From Dirofilaria immitis (lineage: Eukaryota; Nematoda; Chromadorea; Rhabditida; Onchocercidae), in assembly GCA_024305405.1 (NCBI GenBank), contig JAKNDB010000070.1, forward strand, positions 876,001-940,000: a stretch of DNA of 64,000 nucleotides, given 5' to 3'. Of this stretch, positions 1 to 14,408 are shown piece by piece. The notes under the pieces are model-generated. The model ran no database searches, was not told where the DNA came from, and saw nothing but the letters and a program-made list of their open reading frames with translations. The translations under genes and the position numbers were made by a program. Within the stretch, counting starts at the first letter, position 1. Every line of letters begins with the position of its first letter.

Positions 1-3000
1 TGTAATTTTATGATAGGAGTGAAGAATAAATATAGGTATGAAAAAAAGTTATAAAATACAAAATTAATAAACAAATAAATAAAGAATTCTTCATTTTTTT
101 TCTTCTAATAAATAAACAAAAAAAATAAATAAAAATTTGAAAGATTTTTTTTCAAAATAAATATTGTCGAAATAAAAAAGACAAATATATTCTATCATTT
201 TTTATAAGACATTAATTAACAATACAATTATTGTTGATGAATTATGATTAGATTAATAATCATATTCAAATAATTGATAATATGATTATTTAACAATGCG
301 TAAAAAATTATACTAAGAATTCGACGATATTTTGTATCAACTATGCATTCGATGGTTATGACTGAGTAATTTTATCCCTACAATCAAATAAATGAGATCG
401 TTAGCCTATCGGATGCCCTATTATCTTATCAATCACATCAATCTTTACAGCATCACATATGTATGAGTATGAATGACCTTAGTCCATTTAAATTACAATA
501 TATTTTTGGATGAAAAAGAGAGATGCAAGAAATGATTGAATTTGATTAGAGATAACATCAATCTTCATCAATATATTAATACTTGAATTTTTCATTACGG
601 AATTTATTTAGGGAAGAAAAAAATTTAATTTTTTTCGAAAAAACGAAGGCATATATTAAAAGGAAAAATTTCCATTTGATATATTATTATTTAATGATGA
701 TGAAATATGAAATGAATGAAAATTTATTTTGTTTTTGAAAAATTTAATTTAATTTCATTTTATCCTAATTATTGCTTCAGTATTTATTTATTATTCACAC
801 TTATTGCTTTAATAATTGTTTTGAATAACAATTCATTTTATCATTTTATCATCGTTATTTTCTTCAGGCTTAGAAAGGACGAAAAACAATTTTAGGAAAA
901 TTAAATCTCAGATAAATAACAGATTTAATTTCAGTCTTTTCTTCTATTATTTCTTTTTTCTTCAACTATTATGAAATCTATTTTTGAAACCCATTTTTTG
1001 TTGATAAACAATTTATAAGTTTTTATTCATGCTTATCTTTCTTTTTTTTTTTTAATAGCTAAAAATTTCGTTTCCAAACATTATTTTTGATAATAATAAT
1101 ATATACATAAAAATGAAATGATCAGATTTGTTCTGTTTGAATCATTGATAATTTGATAAAGCTTATTAATAATTTAACGAATAGAAAAATTATTGTTACT
1201 ATAAAAGAAGGAAAAAAAACTTGTTATAAATTTAAAATTAGCTTGGGAAAAATGATTGAAAATGAGCGATAAATGATTAAATTAATGATAAAAAGTACAA
1301 AAGAATTTCAAAAAAAAAGTATTCTAAATGGAATAATAATGAATAAAACAAAATTAATTTCATTTATTATATTTTTCAATAATTATCCATCATTAAAATA
1401 AGCAAATTGATAAAATAATATTTTCGAGAAATTGGAAGAAAATGTTGATGATGACATACTTCTCCTAAAATATATTGATAAATTAATGAATGAAAAGAAA
1501 AAATAAATTAATAAACAATGAAATTCGTTTAAAAAAATAAATGAAATATTGAATTGAGAAATATAATTGTAGTAAATAAATAGTTGATAATTTATGATGA
1601 CAATTTTTCGGCAATTAATATATGAATTGTTGGACTAACAAAAACTAACAAAAATATGATAATATATTAAATGATCATGAAGTAATTTTAATATTTCTCG
1701 TCAACGAATAAATCTGAAATAACATACATTGGAATAATTACTTTCAACAAAAAAAAAAAAGTTACGAACTTTTTTTCTTTCAAATAAGAAAAATTAAATT
1801 ACAACTTTGAATTTGAACATTATTTAATTAATTGTAAATTTCTTTTGTTCAAAATTCATCGAAATTAATTACTATCGAAAAATTATTATTATCGCTCAAA
1901 AATCGATAAAATAAATTCATACAAAAAAACATATTATCAAAAAAAAAAATTTAATAATAAAAATTTTATTAATTAAAAATTCAAACTTATATTATCAAAA
2001 TTTATTCAAAAATTTTGATTCACTGAACATCAATCGTAAAATATTACAAAAATATTGGAAAAAAATATATGAAAAAATAAAAAATTAATAGAAATATATG
2101 AAGTAGAAAAGAAGTAAAAAGTAGGAAAATTATAAAAATAAATTTTTTCATAAAACGTTTTCCTTTAAAAAAAAAAAAAAATAAAAATTTCATAATGAGA
2201 TAATCATTCATATGAATCATTATGGTACCAAATTATTAACTGTCAAGATTTTCTGGTACCGTTAAATGAATCATAATATATATTTGAATTTGAAAAAGAA
2301 AAAAAACTAGAATGCTTCAAATTCAGTTTTGTAATGAAAAAAATCGAGAATTTAAAGAAAAGCAAAATAGCTAAGAAATGAATAAAATTTGTCAACGAAG
2401 AAAGCAAAATTCAAAAATGACAAAAAAATTTAATATTAAATTTATAAAAATAACAAATTAAGGCCAAAACTTTATTAGCCCATTCAAATTGCTTTATTGG
2501 CTTATTTTTTTAAATGTTATTTTATTTATTGGAATTAAATAAAATACGCATGCAATTGTTCAAAAAATGTATAAAAAAAAAAACTTTCAATAGGCTAAAT
2601 TTAAAGAGATCCAAAATAAAAGTTTAAATATTATACATTGAAAATAAAACATCTGATATTATCGATAAAATCTAACTAATGAATAGGAATTCAATACAAT
2701 TACTATCTGAAATTTCCTTTGAAAAATTCAGAAGAATACTAATTTCTTTAATCGATTATACTTATAACTATATACTTCTCTCAACAATTCTCGAATTATA
2801 TCATCTGCTAATCTCAATGATAAATTTGCAAAACGAAATAAAAAATTAGATAAAATACTGGACATTTGAAAATTATCACAAATGATGATTTGATAGCAAA
2901 ATTTACTTATAGTTTTAAATTTCCATTAAAATATATAATTCATAGATTATCCATCATATTATTGAAGAGAAAGACAGAGAGAGAGAGAGAGAGAGAAAGA

Positions 3001-6000
3001 AGAGAGAGAGGGAAAGGATAGAAATTTGACAAAAATCAATACATGAATATTAGTATAAGTTGACAAGTTGATTGTCATTTCCTAAATGATGATGATGATG
3101 ATGATAATTATAATGATGATGATGATGATGATAATCATGGAAAGACAGTATTTGAAATATCTTCCTATAAAATTTATTTATAACTTAAATTTTTATTAAA
3201 ATATATCATCCATAGATTATTTATCATTATTTTGGCTTCTTATATGATTAGATTTTAAATAACTCAATACTATGCTTAATCAAATATATAAAATAATCGA
3301 TTATAATTTAATAAAATGATAAATTGAGTGAAAATAATTCAATAACTATTATTATAATATTATTATGGATAAAAGAAAATGAAAATATTGGCAATATTTT
3401 TGATTTATTATAACAAATATTATAAGATACTTACAAGTCCGATTACTAAATTCTAAATAATACCGAATTTACTAAAATTCAGACGTTCTAGGAGCTATGT
3501 TTATATTAAAATCTTTCGGAAATAAGTTGTATACGAAAATCTTTCAGGAATCGATTGCATATGAAAACTTTTCGGGAATCATATCATATCAAAAATCTAT
3601 CAGGAATAGATTGTAATTTTTTCTCTTTAAAAAAAAAAAAAAAGAAAAAACAAATGTATAAGTGGATAATTGTGATTTTTTCGTTTGATTTAGAAAATGA
3701 ATTAAAAACAAAAAGGGAATTTCTTGCATGATATCAGATTCATAATCCATAAAAATTTATGATCGAATAAATTAAATTTTAAAATTTGGAAAAAAAGTCT
3801 TTTTTTAAATTTCCAATAAATAATATATACTTTTGTAGATTATGCTAATGCATTTCTTAGTACTATTTTCTTTTTTAGAATTTTTTTTTTCAGAATTTCT
3901 GAATGATTTTTAGCAAAAATAATTCATAGTTTATTATTATGGAAAATTTCTCTACAATTATATCGCAATTTCATTTTTATATCAAAAAATTAAGGAAAAA
4001 TTCGGTTAATTTGATTGTCTGATATTGATTGTTGCCTGATAACAACTAATTATTTAAATCATTGAAGTCAGTGTCATTCAAAGTTTGATGATCGTTAACT
4101 TAAGGATTAAAGTGATAATTACTTACAATGAAGTTAAAATTTATATCATCATCCTAAATAATGCATTCATCTTCGGGAAAAATTAATGAAACGGAAACAA
4201 ATACATATATTTATTTCCGGTACGATGAGCTTAAAGGAGAGGAAGAAAATGAAACAAAATTGATAAAACTTTTCAAGTTATTCTTAATATATTATTAAAA
4301 AAAATAATGAATTCGAATTATGCATAATGAAAAAAATTCAAAAAAATTCAACAGAAAGATAGCAATGATAATGATAAATTGATATTAATGATAGATAGCA
4401 AAAGTTACATTTTATCAGTAGTATTTTAACAAAGTGATATTTGGAAATTTAATTGAAATTTCATGATAAAAAAAAATGAAAATATATATATTTGAATATA
4501 GAAAAAAAATAATAAAATTTCAAACTTAAAATAATTCTGACAAATTGGAATATTATTAAATGACAAAATTAATTTAATTACAATTATAAAATGCATTTGA
4601 AAATTTTAAAATAACTAAACGAGAAAAAAAAACTTTTATTCATAAAAAGGATAAATGATATACTATACTTTCGATGAACTTTGTCCTTTGATCTTTGATG
4701 AATGGAATTGAAGAAAATGTGAAAATTCGTAATAAAAATGTCAAATAATCGTTATCTTCTTTATGCCTTATATTTTTATCATTAAATTACTAAAGAGAAA
4801 AGTACAATCATATTAAAATATATACTCTATCAATTATCCAAAATGATAGGAGTATTTTAAAAAAAAAATGAAATGATAATTTTCACATTGAAAACTTATT
4901 ATCAAATATTTTAAATCAAAAGTTTAAATTCAATTCATTCTCGAATTACTCCTAATTTAAAATATGATTAATTGATCAAACAATATGTTCTAGATCAGAT
5001 AAAAGCAAAAGTATATAAAGATATGAGGCAATAATTTAAATAAAATTCGATGATAATTTTATTAATAATTCGATCAAATGATGATAATTCAAAATGATAA
5101 GATATTTTTTGATATATTATCTAATTTTATCAGCGTAAAATAAATCATAGCAACTTATGCTACTAAAATAGTATCATCAAAATCGAAATGGGAATAAATG
5201 AATGATTGAATAAATGCAGCATTAAGGCGAAATTGTCTGCAAGAAAGAATAAGCGAAGAGATTATGGAAAAGAAAGAGAAACGGTGGAAAAAAGAATACA
5301 AGAAATGTTTACGAAAATGGCTATGGTTGAAAAAGAACGAAGCATTAGAAGTAAGAAAGGAAGAGAAGAAATGACAATGTGACAAGTGAATAAATCACAT
5401 GATATCTGATAAGGGATGATAAGATATCTGATATATCGAAATATTCTCGACATTATAGGATAAAGGTATGGACAAGTGATGTATAAATGTCCAATATTCA
5501 TTTATGAAATATCTGCTATCCTTGTTTATTGAAATCAATAATTATAATTAAATTTCGGTAAAAGTAACAATATTCATTTATTCTATCGGTTAATTCAGTA
5601 AATCTATCTTTAATTCAATAATTTTTTTTTAGTTATTAAATTATTACATTTATTTATTAGCTTGAAAAAAAATCGAAATCTTGTTAATATGAATGATAAA
5701 TTTTTGTCAATATGACATATATGATATGATTGATCTAATATTTAATTCATATATATCAGTTATTTCATTGACAATTATTTTTAATTTTAACCTAAAATAT
5801 ATTTATTGATTAGATGTTTACAACTGTATGGTAATATAGCATATTTTTAACATCTGAAATAATACGTTTCATATTCATTTATCAAAATATTTTGATATAT
5901 ATATATATATATATATATCAGATATGATTTGAATGTTAACCATGTAATTCATTTTCTCGTTTATAAACAAAATAAATGATGAATTAATATGAATTAAAAT

Positions 6001-6729
6001 ATATTTAAATAGTTTCAATTAGGCTTAAAGATTGACTAAAAATTGGAATAATTTAATTGTATGCTCGAAGTTTATGGATGAAAAAAAAGGAGAAAGAAAG
6101 AAAGAAAGAAAAAGAAAAATGAAATTTAGCAAATTTTATATATGCCAAGTCATAGAACTAATTTCAATGCTAATGAAAGTTTCGTTTTTTTTCTTCTTCT
6201 TCTTCTTTAGTATATTTATTTAATGATCTGTGAATATTAGGATTAAAGAGAGGAGTTGATGAAATGAGTATCGCATTAATGATAATTAATCTTTATTGAA
6301 ATGTTTTTATTTACTTCATTCAAATATTGTTTATTTATTTATTCCAAGTAATAAGATAATAATATTTTGTGAGCATTTTTGTTTTTCAATTATTACTAAC
6401 AAAATCAGTAATGATAATAATATAAGAATGAATAACGATTGTTGCATTATATTACGATTAAAGATTGATAATCGTTAATTTTATTTTGAATTTTCTTTCT
6501 TCTTTATTTTTATGATTGAAAAACATATTTATAATAATTCAAAAAAAAAATAAAACCATAGAATATGACAATTTTTATTCATTTTCATTAAATTGCATTG
6601 AAAATGTATAGCATAGGAAAATCCTTTATCATTTAATGTAATAATTTATCAATAATTTAATAAATTTAATAATATCATCGATTGATATCATTATCGATTG
6701 ATATCATTATCATAATATGATATTATAAT
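1..6729. other. AT-rich intergenic DNA, no supported gene
   Basis: I find no convincing coding exon in this stretch. Open frames are short and low in complexity. It holds simple repeats: a GA-rich tract near 2975-3012, two GAT runs near 3088-3132, a TA run near 5896-5918, a GAAA run near 6090-6118, and a 20-bp sequence repeated twice near 6675-6712. A short inverted pair built around GGTACC lies near 2210-2280. Confidence 0.6.
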
Positions 6730-8742
6730 AAGCGATTAAAAATTAGCAAAGAAATGGTCGTTTATTGTCTTTCTTTTTGCTTAATTAATTAATTGCAAAT
6801 AATTAATTCATTTTAATCTTTCCAATTTCTTAATTTCAAATAAAATAAACTTAAATTATAATCAAATATTTAAGCGTAATACATAACTATATGGATAATT
6901 ATGTATCGATTCATATATGCAAATTATAGAAAAAAAAAAAGTTCGCTATATTCTATCTTATGCTTTGTAAATGAAACATTTAGCTTAAAAAAGTTCTATA
7001 AGTTTAAATTTAGTTCGATAAAATTCGAAGGCACTAATGAGCCATTCTAATAATTAATAAATGATTGAATGAATGAAAAGTAAAGCTAAGCATAATATCC
7101 GATTTCGTTAATGTACGATTCATGCATATCGAAAATTGTATGAAAGTAGCATGACCATTCGTTATTATGAAATTGATTTACGAGAGAAATTTTGAAGAAG
7201 CTTGATGGATTAGTAGAATTCAGTGATGTATCATCGTAAAATAATAAAATTAAAAAAGCAAAACAACAATAAGGATTTAATTATGAATCACTATTAGCTG
7301 ATTCTTGTCATGTTTCTACTTGTCATAATTAATCATCGAAAAGCATAAAAATCAGAAACTAGAATCCTGACAATATCAAATTGAAACAAAACATGCATTC
7401 AGCGATATCTTTAAAAAAAAAAAAAAATTAAAAATGTAATCCAAATCATGTGATATCATTGGATTAGTTAAACTTATCATTTGACACTTATCCTCAGAAA
7501 TGATTGTTAGATAGCTCATCAAATTTATAATCTTGCATCGAAAATGAAATTTTATTATCAAAGGAAAATATGCTGCCATCAAACTGATGGAAAAGTTTTA
7601 AGTCTGAGCAACGTTTGCGTACGTTGTAATAAGTTTAACGTAAAATTAAAAACAACATAACCTTTCATTTTTCTATTTATTAACAATAATTTATCACATA
7701 CAACAAACACCCGAATATATTAAACATATTTATCAAATGAATTCAAATAATTACAACACTTAATAAAGATTAATTGTTATAATTATTAAATTCGAATTAA
7801 TCAAATATTATATCATACTTTTTGGCAGGTATTTTATTTCAAAATATGGAAATTATCATTTTAAAATGACATCGTATATAAAATTTATGAAATTCATTCT
7901 TTACTAAAATTACGAGAAAAATATTTTCGACTAATTTTCACAGTCAAAGTAAAAGTGAATTAGGTATATAAATGTTGAACTGTTAGTAATAAAAATGATG
8001 TTCAAGTACCACAAGATATATACTAAAATATCTTCATTGATTAACAAAATCATTTTTGAATTATGCAATCGACTTCAATTATCTAATCGAATAATTTGAC
8101 TACTCTCGAATTATATAGCCAGATAATTTGATAATTTTTATATAGTATCCTTCTTTTTAAAGAGATGCAAAGATGTGATTAGAAAAAATAATCGAAAACA
8201 AAAATTGAAAATTTAATAATAAATCAAAGATAAATTTTGAAAGAAAAAAGATTGAATCAAATTAAATTGTAATGAAATTTACAAGATTATACATCCTTAT
8301 CTTCTAACGTTTCTACTTAATGTTTTGCTTATTCTTTCAAAACTTGCCAACTTTCAAAATCTTTAAAATTCGATTTCTTAAATTCAAAATAATTTATATA
8401 TTATAAAAAATAATTAAACAGTTTATATAATCCAACTTTTACAAATTTCAATTTTAGATTTCAACATTTTATTATCATTTCATACTTTCTTTTTTCAATA
8501 TTTCATTCAATATCTTTTAAGCTTGGATTGTTCAAACATTTTAAAAACAACAACAATGCTATTATAATGTTTCGTCATTCATTTCAGCATATTTCAATAA
8601 ATTCTATCATAATTTTACCATTTTATTTATGATATATTGTGGCGTACTTCCTAGCAAATTCAACTAATAGTTATGATTTCTTTAGAAATAATTTGATAGG
8701 AGAAAATTGCATAGTATTTTTATTAACGACTAAAAATTCAAT

Positions 8743-11700
8743 TCAATATAATCGGCGACGCCAAAATTTTTTGAATCCAATTATTACAAATAATTGGTCA
8801 CGATTCAAATAATTCATCGTTGAATTGGCATGAAACGAAAAGACTACTTTATTTGGCCTTGAAGTAACTTTCATGGAAAACGGCTCAATATCAAATATCT
8901 TCCTGGAAATAAAATTATATGATTTCAAAAAAATGCACTAAAAACACAAAAAAATTCAAACCTAAATATAGTTCCATCGATTGCTAACGTCTCATTTTCC
9001 ATGATATGAAATGCGATAATATTATGAGTTCTGAGGAAACGTAATCCATGCTGTAAAATAAAATGATTGGAAGAATGTATGCAAAGTAGACAGTAAACAA
9101 CTATAAATTGGAACGGAAATAAAAAGTTCACAAAGTGACCTAACAACAATTGAAAAATTAATTAATTGTAAATATAATAATGATTTTGCTGAACATCAAT
9201 TTGATTGATAGTTATAATCAACTAGGCTAACGAAATTAAGCAAAATTAACTGAACAAGCAATTATAAGAATGAAAATAAGTGAGACCTTCCATTCCAACA
9301 GTTTTTTTCTCAGCACTATTTCATCTTTTGTTTTCACAAGAAATGTCGATACTTCAATATTGCTCCCGTAAAATATTAGACATTTATCACCGTAACTGAA
9401 ATCATGAATAATATAATAATGAAACTTGATATGCCTTGTTTATTTATACTGTATTGATTTTGTATTTTTTTGTAATGCTTTGGCAAAAATCTGATCTCCT
9501 TCCGATCATTTTCTTGCAAATTATCATAAAATTTATGCATCTTCTGATGCATATAATAATCCACTTACCTCTGATACTTATTAAAAGTATTATTGGGTAC
9601 AATAATACAAATAGGTAGAGGACGGTTATCCCTCATCGAAAAAATATTGGAAATACCTGATTCCAGTCGAGAACATGAATGCTCTGTGAAAGCGAGAACG
9701 AATTTCGCTTCGCGCTGAAAATTGCGATTAATTTGTTTCATTATACGAGCAATCTGTTCAGCAGTGAAATATTATCATATTAGATTAAAGGACGACGACT
9801 AACAAAAATAATAAAAAATTAATAAATGCTTACAATTTTAGAAAAGAGAAAAATATTTAGTAATTATTACCATTATTATGGTAATATTATTATTATCGTT
9901 GGCCTCATTCTCTTTAGCTTCATTACTACTACATTTATTTCTGAAAATTAATTATTAATATTAATTTGAAGCGAATAGTCAGATCATTGCATTAAGTTAT
10001 ATTTTTCCACAGATGAAACACTTATTTGTCGCTTTTCATTTCTAACTCAATAATATTGTAACAATTGTTACCAATCGAATGCATTTGATAATGATACTAA
10101 GGATAATGATGCTGCGTAATATAATGTTTCAAAGCGGATGATGAAACTAACTCTGTCAAAACTTCAAATCTTTTCTATCAAAGCAATTCAGTGTTATGAA
10201 GTATTTTTGCTATTATGAAAGACGTCGAAGGATTCAAAAATAATTTAATCTTCTCATATTCAGAATTTTGATCTCAGCAAATGAACATGGATAAAAAAAC
10301 GAAAAAGATATGCTTTTAATAAAGCATGCAACCAACCTCAGATGGATCAAATTGAGGAGAAAAACAAAATTTTGCCTGTAAGCTATTGGAATAAACAAGG
10401 TAAAATCGTAAATCCAGTAGAACTGTTTGTAATCTGGAAAACCGATATTTCATTCAATGTTAAGTATACAAAAGTGAAATTTTATTTTTTAAGTTAAAAG
10501 AAATTGAAAGATAAATCAATAATTAAGAATTAATTTGTCAGAAATACAAAACAATTGAAATTACTTACAATTTGTATAATAAAATGGAGGCCAATATTTA
10601 TTTACACGAAAACATATGCCATTCTCTTCTTCATTTTTTGTCAATTTCATACCATCGCTTATTTTAAATAAAAACTTTGATTGACATTTTGCAAGCTAGA
10701 ATAAGCTAAATTATTAACTGAATTTTTTTCTCATATTTGATAGTTTTCTAAATACTCCAACTTAATCTTCAAATGGCGGAGTGAAATATATTCTGAGATT
10801 TCAATAGTATGAATAATGTCAGTGTATCGAAAATTTTTTATTCTATAAAAGATCTAGAAAATAAAAGAGATTCATATCAGTGAAATCTTAATGGAATGAA
10901 GTAATTATACTAAAATGGTTGATCTTATTAAAGATCAAATTCTATGCGTTAGCAAGTTTCAGAAGTAAAAACTAACCACTTTAAAGTCTTTAGTCATTTT
11001 ACCAAATGTTTCATATGTAGGAAAGATTCGTCGATCAATTGGATTGACCATTGTGCAATTTATGATAAACAACGGTCTGATCCGCATTAGCAATATTTCG
11101 CTTACAAATATATGGAAAGATTTACAGCACCTTCAATGCGATAAGTCGGAAGAAAAAAGTGATGACAGATGATAGACCGATCTTATCATTTTATTGAAAA
11201 GCGCATCATTATTAGGAATAAGTGAAAATATAAGAATAAATTGATGAACTGAATGTAAAAGACCAACAAACGCAAAGGAAGCAAATCAGAGTTGGACAAA
11301 TTTGAGAGATATTTTCTTAGTGGATCCTCTGTCGGTTCAAATTCCGTCATAATATTGAAACACGTCATAATTAGATCTGATTCGTCACTATTTATATCTT
11401 CTAAATTATTTAATTTTACAAAATGAGATTATCGATTGCAAAAATCTTCGAATTTACCTGTTCGCTCTGTTTCTTTTCTAGCTCTACGGTATCGATTATT
11501 TGAATATTCGCCAGCTTCATCAACTTCAGCATTGTTTATGTCGCCTAAATCATTAATTTTGCATAACTCAGTCAAGAAGTGAATCCCGCATCGGAATAGC
11601 GCCTGCCGCAAACACTCAAATATATTGTAGTTACATTTGATTCGTCACTATAGAATTCTTCTAAATTATTTAATTTTTCAGAATGAAATTAATCCACGGC

Positions 11701-12475
11701 AAAAATATTCAAATTTACCTGCTAACTTTATCCTTTTCCTAACTCTATAGATTCCACTGTTGGAATATTCGCCAGCTTCGTCAACTCCAGCATTGTTTAT
11801 GTCGCCTAAATCATTTAATTTCGCATAATTCAGTGAAGAAGTGAATTCCGCAGCGGAATAGCGCCTGCCGCAAACATTCAAATATATTGCAGTTAGATTT
11901 GATTCGTCACTATAGAATTCTTCTAAATTATTTAATTTTTCGGAATGAAATTAATCCACGGCAAAAATATTCAAATTTACCTGCTAACTTTATCCTTTTC
12001 CTAACTCTATAGATTCCACTGTTGGAATATTCGCCAGCTTCGTCAACTCCAGCATTGTTTATGTCGCCTAAATCATTTAATTTCGCATAATTCAGTGAAG
12101 AAGTGAATTCCGCAGCGGAATAGCGCCTGCCGCAAACATTCAAATATATTGCAGTTAGATTTGATTCGTCACTATAGAATTCTTCTAAATTATTTAATTT
12201 TTCGGAATGAAATTAATCCACGGCAAAAATATTCAAATTTACCTGCTAACTTTATCCTTTTCCTAACTCTATAGATTCCACTGTTGGAATATTCGCCAGC
12301 TTCATCAACTTCAGCATTGTTTATTTTGCCTAAATCATTTAATTTTGCATAGTTAAATCAAATAGATGAATGAAATCTACAAATTTACCTTTAGGAGTTG
12401 TAGTGGTTGGTGTACCGTTGATTACAACGGAACAAAAAAAATAAATGAGCATGTAAAAAGAATTTGGATTTCCAT
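8743..12475 (-). CDS. Multi-exon gene for a predicted secreted repeat protein (unit 1; signal exon frameshifted)
   Basis: I do not recognise the family. On the minus strand, exon 1 (12389-12475) encodes a signal-peptide-like start but is one base short compared with unit 2. Then come four 87-nt exons (12243-12329, 11981-12067, 11719-11805, 11458-11544), each with an acidic core VDEAGEYSN and a basic tail (RVRKR or RRARK). Later exons with GT-AG borders are about 11264-11400, about 10977-11110, 10569-10695 (KYWPPFYY), 10337-10433 (FIPIAY), 9871-9940, 9657-9753, 9287-9395, 8962-9050 and 8743-8902 (stop). Most neighbouring exons agree in phase. A possible exon near 9432-9554 and the joins beside it, and the join between the exons at 11264-11400 and 10977-11110, do not resolve. 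The WPP and FIPIAY segments faintly recall nematode CUB-like domains. The 9.0-9.4 kb exons faintly recall a degenerate kinase core. Neither reading is secure. Confidence 0.55.
11381..12360 (-). repeat. 262-bp exon-intron tandem repeat, four copies
   Basis: The motif TTCGTCACTATAGAATTCTTC recurs at 11641, 11903 and 12165, with a diverged copy at 11381, giving a period of 260-262 bp. Each unit contains one 87-nt exon of 29 codons that begins and ends in phase 1, so units can be gained or lost without shifting the frame. The middle copies are nearly identical. The matching region of unit 2 (about 23190-23640) has only two copies. Confidence 0.85.
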
Positions 12476-13666
12476 GAATTTCCAGATATGAAAGGTCATA
12501 TTCGAAGATTGTTAAGAGCTAAAAATTTTTATTAAATGAAATTATTGCAACATTACATGTAATCATTGATCATAGTATTTTTATTTCAAATTTAAAAATT
12601 CATAGTTGTCATACTACACGCCTTATATAATAATATTCACAACAGTAAATTTATAAAATCTCGAATGTTTTCAAGCAAAATTTAACATTCCTGCAAATTT
12701 TAGAAACGGAATTAAAATGTGAATCTTTTTAGCCAACTTGTTTAGCAAAAAAATGAAATAAGTAATATTGTGTAATCATCAGGAGAAAGTATTAGGTTAT
12801 TGAAAATTTTCATCTCTTATTTATAGGCCTGGTTAAAACAAGAAATTCGCCAAGGTTTCGATATTCAATTTATAAAATTTGATAAGAACGACGAATGGTA
12901 TCATTTTGGCAAATAGACATTAAATTACTTGATGGTGAAAGGGATAGTTATATGCCGCGATAGTTACATGTAACTAATAAAAACTCTGATTTCAACATTT
13001 TGAATAATTAGCATAACAAAACCACTGAATGACATAGCGGTGATTTGGAGTGAATAAAAGAGATTATTGCAGTTTTGTTGACAATTTTGTTCATTTATTA
13101 CATAAAAAGTTTTTTAATCCATGATCAAACATCAAATTTATCATACCATTATTATCTCATGCGCTGTGATTCCTTTTTTTGCTATTCAAAATCCAGAAAT
13201 TTAGAAAATTAAACAAAAAAATTAACAGTATTTATTAATTTTCGAAAATTTAATGAGATGAGATTTTTACCAATATTTTGTGTTATTACGAAAAATTGTT
13301 CAAAATGAATTGTTTGAAAGTACAGTGTAAGGCATGTGAAGTTCGAAAAACGATCAATTATAAAATATTTTGCTAGCGTAGATATTTAATTTGCATACAT
13401 CAACAATATGTTAATAAAATAATTACTGTTATTCAATAAAATGAATACATGTAAATGTATCATGTACTATTATGATCTCAAATATCAAAACCCAAATCAA
13501 CACAATAGCAGAAAAGTTATGTTCGACAGAAATTTTTATAATAATAAAAATGGAGTGAAACAACACTTATAGATATCTCAACAACGTTTTCGAGTTATAG
13601 TTGGAAACTATAATGATCCCAAGCAATTAAGTTATAATAAAAATAACATAAAAGGTAAAATAATGC

Positions 13667-14040
13667 TCATAATGATGCGTACGAAATTATTTCCTCCATT
13701 AATATAGCTATACTAATAATACCGTCTGTAAGTGTAACAACCTTGCAATGAGATATTTTAACGGAATCGTCATTTTTCTTTTTATTTCTCAGAAAATTAC
13801 AGTTCCCCTTGAATTCTGCATTATAAGCATTGAACTTTCGTGATTTATGCATGTTCAATTTATGCTTATTCAGATTTCCACGCTCAGTGAATCTTTTATC
13901 GCATGTATGGCATTTGGACGGTTTCTCACCTGTATGTATCCAATATGAATTGTCAGACCGCTAAGCCAAATGAATCCATTACCGCACGTCTCGCTCTTGA
14001 ACGGTTTCTCGTTTGCATTTGTCCTATAATATTCATTTAA
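13667..14040 (-). pseudogene. C2H2 zinc-finger fragment (unit 1)
   Basis: On the minus strand, a TGEKPSKCHTCDKRF linker and finger is followed by ERGNLNKHKLNMH, a complete C2H2 finger with an H-x4-H pair. The finger before it (ETCGNGFIWLSGLTIH) has Ser in place of the first Cys and is frameshifted by one missing base near 13943 compared with unit 2. The open tail after the second finger (to about 13667) is intact here. I see no start exon or further fingers, so this is most likely a decayed piece of a zinc-finger gene that was copied with the block. Confidence 0.6.
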
Positions 14041-14408
14041 ATCCTACTGAACAGTTATTTTTGCCTGTCTGATAAATCGCTTTCAGTTATTATCTGAAGC
14101 TATTCGAAATGATTCACTTCATAACTTAGTTGTTTGTTGATTATTTTTGATAATTGCGAAATAATTCAGAGATTAAAAATCTTCTATATAAGTTCATATT
14201 ATTCTACAGAGAGTTCAAACGGAAAATATTGATTATTTCGGAAGACTGATAAGAATAAGAATTCAAACGGAAAATATTAATTATTTCGGAAGACTGATGA
14301 GAGTAAGATCCAAAACGGAAATTTTACAACTGTTCAATTTTTATAATCAAAGCAATAATTCGTTCACTTACTGTTACTTGTGTAATGCACACAATGGAAT
14401 GTAGCTAC

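Noticed and set aside
11320..11345. GGTTCAAATTCC resembling a tRNA B box
   Set aside because: It lies inside a likely exon (EFEPTEDP on the minus strand), and no acceptor-stem pairing or A box is seen at the right distance.
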